Positions 58,611 to 64,000 of a stretch of DNA of 64,000 bases are shown one piece after another (the stretch's first letter is position 1; every line of letters begins with the position of its first letter). The notes beneath the pieces are model-generated. The model was given only the letters and a program-made list of their open reading frames with translations. It was not told the origin of the DNA and did not search any database. The stretch comes from Thermoflexus hugenholtzii JAD2 (GTDB lineage: Bacteria > Chloroflexota > Chloroflexia > Chloroflexales > Roseiflexaceae). The stretch spans positions 17,041 through 81,040 of the forward strand of contig CAMCVW010000010.1 in NCBI GenBank assembly GCA_945881915.1. The letters run 5' to 3'. Position numbers and translations under genes: made by a program.

Positions 58611-58622
58611 AGGGATAGTTGC

Positions 58623-59234
58623 GTGACAGCACCCAGCGAAGACCAAATACTCGTAACGGCGGTATTAGCCGGCGACAGTGACAGCTTCAATCAACTTGTC
58701 GAACGATACCAAAATCGTGCGTACGGGTTGTGTTTTCGCATGCTCGGTGACTCTGATGCAGCTGCCGATGTGGCCCAAGATGCATTTATTTCTGCGTACC
58801 GACATTTGCCATCGCTCCGCGGCGAGTTCCGCCCGTGGTTGATGCGCATCGTCGCCAATGCGTGTCGCGATGTATTGCGTTCCAACAAGCGTCACCCGAG
58901 TGTGTCGTTGGATACCAATCCACGTGACGAAGACGAAGCACCGGCGCTCCAAATTGCCGATTCGAATCCCAATCCCGAGGAGCATTTGATGCGTGCCGAA
59001 ATGCATCGGACGATCTCGGTCGCCTTGTTGCAAATCCCGCAGGATCAACGCACGGTAGTGATCTTGAGTGATATAGAAGGCATGTCCTACGACGAAATTG
59101 CAGTAGTCACGGGTGCCAATATCGGTACGGTCAAGTCGCGTCTCAACCGAGCCCGTGCGCGCCTGCGAGAGATTTTCACCGAAGTGGAACTCTTTCCAAC
59201 GGTGAGGCGTCTTATTGCTAACCAAGAACCATAG
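58623..59234 (+). CDS. ECF-type RNA polymerase sigma factor
   Basis: 203 residues. Sigma region 2 runs from AVLAGDSDSFNQLVERYQNRAYGLCFRML to DVAQDAFISAYRHLPSLRGEFRPWLMRIVANACRDVLRSNKR. After an acidic linker, region 4 has LLQIPQDQRTVVILSDIEGMSYDEIAVVTGANIGTVKSRLNRARARLREIF. It lacks region 3, as expected for group 4. The start is GTG with AAGGGA 7 nt upstream. The next gene encodes a membrane protein in the usual anti-sigma position. Confidence 0.93.
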   Translation: MTAPSEDQILVTAVLAGDSDSFNQLVERYQNRAYGLCFRMLGDSDAAADVAQDAFISAYRHLPSLRGEFRPWLMRIVANACRDVLRSNKRHPSVSLDTNPRDEDEAPALQIADSNPNPEEHLMRAEMHRTISVALLQIPQDQRTVVILSDIEGMSYDEIAVVTGANIGTVKSRLNRARARLREIFTEVELFPTVRRLIANQEP

Positions 59235-59242
59235 AGACAGAT

Positions 59243-59818
59243 GTGGCAAACATGAGCACTATTTCGCAATCCGATATGACCCTGTTGCAGGCGCTTGCAG
59301 ACAATGAACTGCCCGCCGCACAAGCAAACGCCCTCCGCAACCGGATGACCAGCGAGCCCGCACTCGCCGATGCATTCAGTGAATTGGCGATGATGCGTAC
59401 CGTGATGGAATCCATGCCCGCAGTCCGCCCGCCACGTTCAATGCGTCTGGATCGCCAGACCATGCAGCAGGCACGTGGTTGGCGCTGGTGGCTCATCAGT
59501 CCTCCTGGTGGGCAATTCATGCCGGCAATGGGTTTGGTTGCCTGTCTGTGTATGGTCCTTTTGTTTGGGACTGGCTATGGTCAAGAGAACAGCGCTGATG
59601 TCATCCACTTGAAGGGCTCGGTCGAAGCACCACTGCTGGCAGACGCTGCAGGAACTGCAGAGCAATCCGCACCTGCTTCCCAAGAAGTCACGGTCATTGC
59701 TCCCCAGTCTGAGCCGAGCCTCCTTCCCCTGTGGGGTGTGACTGCAGGCGTGGTCGGCACCTTGGGCTCCGCCCGCTGGTGGATGCGCCTGCGCAAGATT
59801 CAACGCAGAGTGTCGTAA
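59243..59818 (+). CDS. Putative membrane anti-sigma factor
   Basis: 191 residues. The N-terminal 45 residues (QSDMTLLQALADNELPAAQANALRNRMTSEPALADAFSELAMM) resemble the short helical cytoplasmic part of anti-sigma factors, but the zinc-binding HxxxCxxC is absent. Two hydrophobic segments follow (about 91-111 and 162-176), with a 50-residue Ala/Glu-rich section between them that would be outside. Placement directly after the ECF gene is the main support. The start may be GTG 59243 or ATG 59252; neither has a good ribosome site. Confidence 0.65.
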   Translation: MANMSTISQSDMTLLQALADNELPAAQANALRNRMTSEPALADAFSELAMMRTVMESMPAVRPPRSMRLDRQTMQQARGWRWWLISPPGGQFMPAMGLVACLCMVLLFGTGYGQENSADVIHLKGSVEAPLLADAAGTAEQSAPASQEVTVIAPQSEPSLLPLWGVTAGVVGTLGSARWWMRLRKIQRRVS

Positions 59819-59820
59819 CG

Positions 59821-60357
59821 GTGCCCAAACGACCCTGGTCCTTTGCATTGATGGCGCTGCTCATGATTGCCGTCAACCTCGGCTTCTATTACCTCCCGTT
59901 TGATTACACAGGCCTCAGCGATTATGCAATCGCCGGGGTCTTTGCGTTGACCGCCATTGCAACCGCTACCATCGTCATCCCAGTGCCGTACATTCCGGTG
60001 GTGATGCACCTCGCCCAACAGACGAGTCGACCCATCGATCTGATTCTCATCGTCGTGGCCGCTGGCCTCGGTTCGGTCGTCGGCGAGACGAGTGGCTACC
60101 TCGTCGGCCGGGCTGGTCGTGGCGCCGTCGCCGATACACGTATGGCACGCTGGGTCAACCATCAAATGGCCCACCCGATACGTTCGTTTGTTACCCTGTT
60201 CGCATTGTCGGCACCGCCCAATCCGCTGTTCGATGTTGCAGGGATGGCTGCAGGGGCATTCAATGTGCCATTCTGGCGTTTTGCCAGTGCGGTATTTGCC
60301 GGCCGCTGTGTGCGCATGGCGGGGATTGTTCTGGTGGGCTTATCCATCGCTGGCTAG
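59821..60357 (+). CDS. VTT/DedA-like membrane protein
   Basis: 178 residues from GTG 59821, 2 nt after the anti-sigma-like gene. It has several hydrophobic helices. The SNARE-associated/VTT core is seen as GLGSVVGETSGYLVGRAGRGAV (Gly-rich re-entrant segment) and LFALSAPPNPLFDVAGMAAGAFNVPFWRF, close to the P-x-P-x-x-D motif of DedA/TVP38 proteins, which act in lipid carrier recycling (polyprenyl phosphate) or membrane homeostasis. Co-transcription with the sigma factor suggests an envelope-stress unit. Confidence 0.75.
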   Translation: MPKRPWSFALMALLMIAVNLGFYYLPFDYTGLSDYAIAGVFALTAIATATIVIPVPYIPVVMHLAQQTSRPIDLILIVVAAGLGSVVGETSGYLVGRAGRGAVADTRMARWVNHQMAHPIRSFVTLFALSAPPNPLFDVAGMAAGAFNVPFWRFASAVFAGRCVRMAGIVLVGLSIAG

Positions 60358-60387
60358 CACATATGTACGGTTATGCGCTGCGTACCA

Positions 60388-60393
60388 TATAAT
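60388..60393 (+). promoter_or_regulatory. -10 element upstream of ruvB
   Basis: A perfect TATAAT 28 nt before the ruvB start. The -35 is unclear, so the assignment is moderate. Confidence 0.4.
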
Positions 60394-60420
60394 ACCCACA
60401 CATCCCTATCAGGAGTCGGT

Positions 60421-61470
60421 ATGTCAGAGCCACCGCGCATCGTCAATCCCCAAGCAGGCGATGACGAGCAATATGACGAAAAAAGCCTGCGGCCGCGCAA
60501 GCTGAGTGAATTCATCGGCCAAGAAAAGGTCGTTGACCAGCTGTCCATCAGCATCAACGCAGCCAAAGCGCGCGGCGAGACGCTCGATCATACGCTCCTG
60601 TATGGCCCGCCAGGGTTGGGTAAAACCAGCTTGGCCATGATTCTCGCCAACGAGATGGGCGTGCAAATCAAAATCACCTCAGGCCCCGCCATCGAACGCC
60701 AAGGCGATCTGGCAGCTATTTTGACCAATATGCAGACCGGCGATATTTTGTTCATCGACGAAATTCACCGCCTCAATCGTGCCATCGAAGAAGTCCTCTA
60801 CCCTGCGATGGAAGACTTTGCCCTCGATATCGTCGTCGGCAAAGGACCCGGCGCGCGCAATCTGCGCCTCAATTTGCCCCGCTTCACCATGATTGGCGCG
60901 ACCACGCGCCTCGCGTTGCTGACGTCGCCGTTGCGCGACCGCTTCGGGGTGGTCCAACGCATGGAGTTCTACTCGATTCCTGCCCTCAACGACATCGTCA
61001 TCCGCGCCGGCAAAATCCTCGGGGTACAGATGACCCCCGAAGGCGCGCGCGAGATTGCCACCCGTGGTCGGGGTACCCCGCGTATCGTCAATCGCCTCCT
61101 GCGCCGCGTGCGCGACTACGCACAGGTTGTGGCTGATGGCACCATCACCCAAGAAGTCGCCAATATCGCGTTGACCACCCTCGAAGTCGATCACCTCGGA
61201 CTGGACGAAAACGACCGCCGCTTATTGCGCGCCATCATCGACCTCTTTGGCGGCGGGCCGGTCGGCTTGTCAACGCTGGCTGCCTCGTTATCCGAAGAAA
61301 TAGACGCCGTCGAAGACGTCTACGAACCATTCCTCCTCCAGTTGGGCATGCTCCAACGCACGCCTCGTGGCCGGGTCGTCACCCCACGCGCCTACGAACA
61401 CCTCGGCCTCGGCATCCCCGCACATCTGCGCGACCCCAAAAATTCCACTGAGCAAAAGCGCCTCTTCTGA
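60421..61470 (+). CDS. ruvB: Holliday junction branch migration helicase RuvB
   Basis: 349 residues from ATG 60421 (AGGAG 5 nt upstream). It opens with the family's [23 protein letters not shown]. Walker A is [11 protein letters not shown], Walker [12 protein letters not shown], sensor 1 [19 protein letters not shown], sensor 2 [19 protein letters not shown]. The C-terminal winged helix has [34 protein letters not shown] and the DNA-wedge [18 protein letters not shown]. It drives branch migration with RuvA. ruvA and ruvC are not in the window. Confidence 0.97.
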   Translation: MSEPPRIVNPQAGDDEQYDEKSLRPRKLSEFIGQEKVVDQLSISINAAKARGETLDHTLLYGPPGLGKTSLAMILANEMGVQIKITSGPAIERQGDLAAILTNMQTGDILFIDEIHRLNRAIEEVLYPAMEDFALDIVVGKGPGARNLRLNLPRFTMIGATTRLALLTSPLRDRFGVVQRMEFYSIPALNDIVIRAGKILGVQMTPEGAREIATRGRGTPRIVNRLLRRVRDYAQVVADGTITQEVANIALTTLEVDHLGLDENDRRLLRAIIDLFGGGPVGLSTLAASLSEEIDAVEDVYEPFLLQLGMLQRTPRGRVVTPRAYEHLGLGIPAHLRDPKNSTEQKRLF

Positions 61471-61494
61471 GTTTTTCGTCAATAAAAAGAAAAC

Positions 61495-61503
61495 TGCTAC
61501 ACT
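61495..61503 (+). promoter_or_regulatory. Extended -10 promoter of polX
   Basis: TGCTACACT (61495-61503): TGn plus TACACT, about 25 nt upstream of ATG 61529. The -35 (TTCGTC) is poor. Confidence 0.35.
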
Positions 61504-61528
61504 CTAGGAGTGAATTACGCCAGTCTGT

Positions 61529-63277
61529 ATGCGAGCAACCATGACGGATGATGTCTTTACCAATGCCGAGGTGTCGGAACTCTTCGATACTATTGCCGAC
61601 TTGATGGAAATTCTGGGTGAAGACCGATTCCGCATCATCGCCTACCGCAAAGCTGGTGCTGCACTGCAGGCGGTCACCGTGCCGCTGGTCGATTTGTACG
61701 AACGGCAGCAAATCCAACGTATCGACGGCTTGTCTAAGGGCATGGCCGAAAAAGTCAACGAACTCTTTTCGACCGGCGCCATCGAATACTATTCGCGTCT
61801 CAAAGAACGCATGCCCGTTGGCGTGAGAGAACTTCTGCGCGTGCCCCACATCGGTCCGCGTACCGCTGGTCGACTCTACAACGAGCTGGGCATCGCCGGT
61901 CTGGCCCAGTTGTCTGCCGCTATAGACTCAGGCCACATCAAAAAAATCAAAGGCATCGGCGAGCGGACGCTCGCTGGTATCCGTGAAGGCATCGCTGCCG
62001 TTGCCGACCGCGAAGAGCGCACCCTACTCCTCCACGCCTACGACGTCGCCCAACGCATCACCGCAACCATCCAATCATTGCCCGATGTCATGCACGTGCT
62101 CCCGGTGGGGAGTCTGCGGCGCGGACTGACAACCATCGGCGACCTCGACGTATTGATTCAGACCGAACGCCCTGATGCAGTGCTGGCACAGCTCCTCAAA
62201 CTCGAACATTGGATGCGCGCCGCTGTAAATGGCACACGATTCACCGCAATCCTGCACAATGGGATGGACGTCGATATTCAGTGTGTCGCCCCGCACTCCT
62301 GGGGGAGTGCCATGGTCATCACCACCGGCAGCCGTGACCACGTGGCCTGGTTGTCACAGCGCGCTACCGACCGGGACATGCGCCTCGCATATGACGGATT
62401 GTGGTCTGGCGCAGAGCGCATCGGCAGTCATGACGAAGCAAGTCTCTATCAGGCGCTCGAACTGCCGTGGGTTGCTCCTGAGCTACGCGACTGGTACAGC
62501 CATGATGGTCACTGGGACGATGCCCACAGTAGCACCTTCGAACGGCACCACATGCGCAGTGACCTGCATATGCACACCACTTGGAGTGACGGCAGCGCAG
62601 ATATTGCTACGATGGCCGAGTCGGCTCGTACCCGCGGCTATAGCCACGCGGCCATCACCGATCACGGCGCGCTCATCGGCATCACGAATGGCCTCGACAC
62701 CAAACGCCTGCGCGCCCAACAGCTCGAGATAGTCGCGTTGAATGCATCGTATGCGGCTGCCGGCATTGATTTTCGGCTTCTTCATGGGGTAGAAGTCGAT
62801 ATCTTGGTGGACGGTGCACTCGCATTGCCCGACGAAATTCTACACGAGCTCGACATCGTGGTGGCCTCGCCACATGTCAACCTGCGCCAGAATCCCGAAG
62901 TCGCCACCAATCGGATTCTGCGCGCCATCCGCCACCCCGCCGTCGACATCATCGGCCACCCACGGGGTCGCATCCTTGGTGGGCGACTCGGCGCACCCAT
63001 CGACATGTCTGCGGTCATAGCTGCTGCTGCCCAGCAGCAGGTTGCGCTCGAAGTCAATAGCGGTCCCGATCGGCTCGACATCGATGGAGATCTCGTCCGT
63101 GACGTCGTCCGTGCCGGCGGAATCGTCAGCGTCAACAGCGACGCCCACGATCCGGCCAATCACGCCTGGATCGAACAGGGGGTTACTACTGCGCGCCGCG
63201 GCGGGGTGCCGGCAGAGCAGGTCATCAATACCTGGGAACGAGACAGGCTGCAGAACCATCTGCGCCGCGCACGATAG
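61529..63277 (+). CDS. polX: PolX family DNA polymerase/3'-5' exonuclease with PHP domain
   Basis: 582 residues. Residues 1-~80 form the 8-kDa-like domain (NAEVSELFDTIADLMEILGEDRFRIIAYRKA). HhH motifs follow (VPHIGPRTAGRLYNELGI and IKGIGERTLAGIREG). The polymerase active site has GSLRRGLTTIGDLDVLI (two Asp) and GMDVDIQCV (third Asp). The C-terminal PHP phosphoesterase, from about residue 345, has DLHMHTTWSDG, AITDHG, HGVEVDI, ASPHVN, GHPRGR and NSDAHDP, a full metal set. It fits gap filling and 3'-end cleaning in base-excision repair. The start may be ATG 61529 or 61541. Confidence 0.94.
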   Translation: MRATMTDDVFTNAEVSELFDTIADLMEILGEDRFRIIAYRKAGAALQAVTVPLVDLYERQQIQRIDGLSKGMAEKVNELFSTGAIEYYSRLKERMPVGVRELLRVPHIGPRTAGRLYNELGIAGLAQLSAAIDSGHIKKIKGIGERTLAGIREGIAAVADREERTLLLHAYDVAQRITATIQSLPDVMHVLPVGSLRRGLTTIGDLDVLIQTERPDAVLAQLLKLEHWMRAAVNGTRFTAILHNGMDVDIQCVAPHSWGSAMVITTGSRDHVAWLSQRATDRDMRLAYDGLWSGAERIGSHDEASLYQALELPWVAPELRDWYSHDGHWDDAHSSTFERHHMRSDLHMHTTWSDGSADIATMAESARTRGYSHAAITDHGALIGITNGLDTKRLRAQQLEIVALNASYAAAGIDFRLLHGVEVDILVDGALALPDEILHELDIVVASPHVNLRQNPEVATNRILRAIRHPAVDIIGHPRGRILGGRLGAPIDMSAVIAAAAQQQVALEVNSGPDRLDIDGDLVRDVVRAGGIVSVNSDAHDPANHAWIEQGVTTARRGGVPAEQVINTWERDRLQNHLRRAR

Positions 63278-63289
63278 AAAGGGATTTCT

Positions 63290-63691
63290 ATGACGACGAT
63301 TTTTTCACGCATTATTCTTGGCGAAATTCCATCCTACAAAATCTACGAAGATGCCCACACCTACGCCTTCCTCGACATATCGCCTGCCTCCCCAGGACAC
63401 ACCTTGGTCATCTGCAAGAGCGAAGCCGCCAATCTCTATGAGCTGAGCGATGCCGATCTGATAGCTACGGCACGGACCACCCAGCGTGTGGCCCGGGCGA
63501 TGCGCGAGAAACTGTATGTCGATGGTGTCAATATCGTCCAAAGCAACGGCGCCGCCGCTGGCCAAGAGGTGTTTCACTATCACGTCCACCTCATCCCGCG
63601 ATGGGAGAATGATGGCGTTTTTGTCTTTTGGAAGCCGCAGTCACTTGCCAAAGAGCTTATGCTGGAGTTGCAACGGAAGCTGGCGCTCTGA
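63290..63691 (+). CDS. HIT-family nucleotide-binding hydrolase
   Basis: 133 residues. It opens with TIFSRIILGEIPSYKIYEDAHTYAFLDISPASPGHTLVICK, and the histidine triad is FHYHVHLIPR. Members hydrolyse AMP conjugates (HinT-like) or dinucleoside polyphosphates. It lies 12 nt after polX, with GGGA 6 nt upstream of the ATG. Confidence 0.94.
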   Translation: MTTIFSRIILGEIPSYKIYEDAHTYAFLDISPASPGHTLVICKSEAANLYELSDADLIATARTTQRVARAMREKLYVDGVNIVQSNGAAAGQEVFHYHVHLIPRWENDGVFVFWKPQSLAKELMLELQRKLAL

Positions 63692-63699
63692 GAAATCCG

Positions 63700-63739
63700 G
63701 AGCCAGTCGGGGAGAAAAATCTTTCTCCCCGACTGGCTC
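63700..63739 (+). terminator. Long hairpin between the HIT gene and the rRNA promoter
   Basis: An 18-bp perfect stem (GAGCCAGTCGGGGAGAAA arm) with a 4-nt loop. No T-tract follows, so its termination strength is uncertain, but it insulates the rRNA promoter 12 nt downstream. Confidence 0.55.
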
Positions 63740-63751
63740 GCAAAACTCGAT

Positions 63752-63780
63752 TTGACACATCCATATCCGCATGTTAATAT
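63752..63780 (+). promoter_or_regulatory. rRNA operon promoter
   Basis: TTGACA (63752-63757), 17-nt spacer, TAATAT (63775-63780). It is the strongest consensus promoter in the window and leads to the 16S rRNA gene through a leader of about 175 nt with a small hairpin (AGCGCTTCGGCGC region). Confidence 0.8.
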
Positions 63781-63961
63781 ACTCCTCGTTGACAAAAACA
63801 TTCACTCCACCGAGCGGATGGCAACGACGAAGCGAAGACCCAGCCCTGAGTAAGGGGCTGATTTTTATCGCCTCAGCACCTTCACAACTGAATCGTGACA
63901 ACCATATAACACGGAACCCTGTCAACGGTGGGGAAGAGCGCTTCGGCGCAGGTTCTACCAC

Positions 63962-64000
63962 TGAATGAAGAGTTTGATCCTGGCTCAGGACGAACGCTGG
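63962..64000 (+). rRNA. rrs: 16S ribosomal RNA, 5' end only (cut by window edge)
   Basis: AGAGTTTGATCCTGGCTCAG begins at 63969 and continues as GACGAACGCTGG, the universal 5' end of bacterial 16S rRNA. The mature end is placed about 7 nt before this by comparison with Escherichia coli. Confidence 0.95.

Noticed and set aside
63781..63961. A small gene in the rRNA leader
   Set aside because: Short frames exist, but the stretch lies between a strong rRNA promoter and 16S and shows no ribosome site; it is read as leader RNA.

Overview
The window looks like a chromosomal segment of a bacterium in the Chloroflexota (probably class Chloroflexia). This is inferred from the style of the RNA polymerase subunits, the lipoprotein with a valine/glutamate-rich spacer after the lipobox, and the gene set; no tool was run. 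Base composition is moderately GC-rich and even, coding density is high, and no integrase, transposase, insertion sequence, phage gene or CRISPR array was seen. Real genes mostly have AGGAG-type ribosome binding sites and many neighbours overlap by ATGA. Promoters are either TTGACA-17-TATAAT-like or an extended -10 type (TATGnTAnnnT).

Layout. 1-5515: envelope polysaccharide genes: a glycoside hydrolase cut by the window edge, a LytR-CpsA-Psr (LCP) protein, tRNA-Cys, and three glycosyltransferases. 5607-10563: a fumarylacetoacetate-hydrolase-family enzyme, an MFS transporter, small membrane proteins and an M16 peptidase. 10567-16841: a complete oligopeptide ABC transporter (oppABCDF order, minus strand) whose binding protein appears circularly permuted. 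17379-19664: B12-dependent ribonucleotide reductase. 19730-20265: a ~132-bp tandem repeat tract. 20467-21444: an F420/flavin-dependent oxidoreductase. 21579-30210: rpoB-rpoC. 30598-32277: a RicT/PSP1 protein. 32344-37560: a second, intact, full-length rpoC paralogue with a unique C-terminal extension. 37625-42837: a six-gene minus-strand operon (small protein, unknown 624-aa protein, HEAT-repeat protein, PIG-L deacetylase, FemAB-like protein, coiled-coil protein) that runs towards rpoC2. 42897-47919: CCA-adding enzyme, ribosomal protein L9 and a primosome set (DnaB helicase, DnaD-domain protein, DnaC/DnaI-like loader). 48061-56111: c-di-AMP synthase cdaA with its YbbR partner, gatC, and the rod-shape/elongation cluster mreB-mreC-mreD-PBP2. 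56116-63691: a glycosyltransferase, a metallophosphatase, an ECF sigma factor with a putative anti-sigma factor and a VTT membrane protein, ruvB, PolX and a HIT protein. 63752-64000: an rRNA operon promoter, its leader, and the first bases of 16S rRNA.

The most unusual content is the pair of rpoC genes. They are about 93% identical in protein by a by-eye count over 1553 residues, and both keep the catalytic NADFDGD motif and both zinc sites. Their DNA is a mosaic of near-identical and strongly diverged blocks, which suggests gene conversion. Copy 2 carries substitutions around switch 2 and an extra domain of about 100 residues at its C-terminus. The second notable item is the circularly permuted peptide-binding lipoprotein. 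Functions of the 37625-42837 operon are not established; its position directly upstream of rpoC2 makes it worth examining together with that gene.
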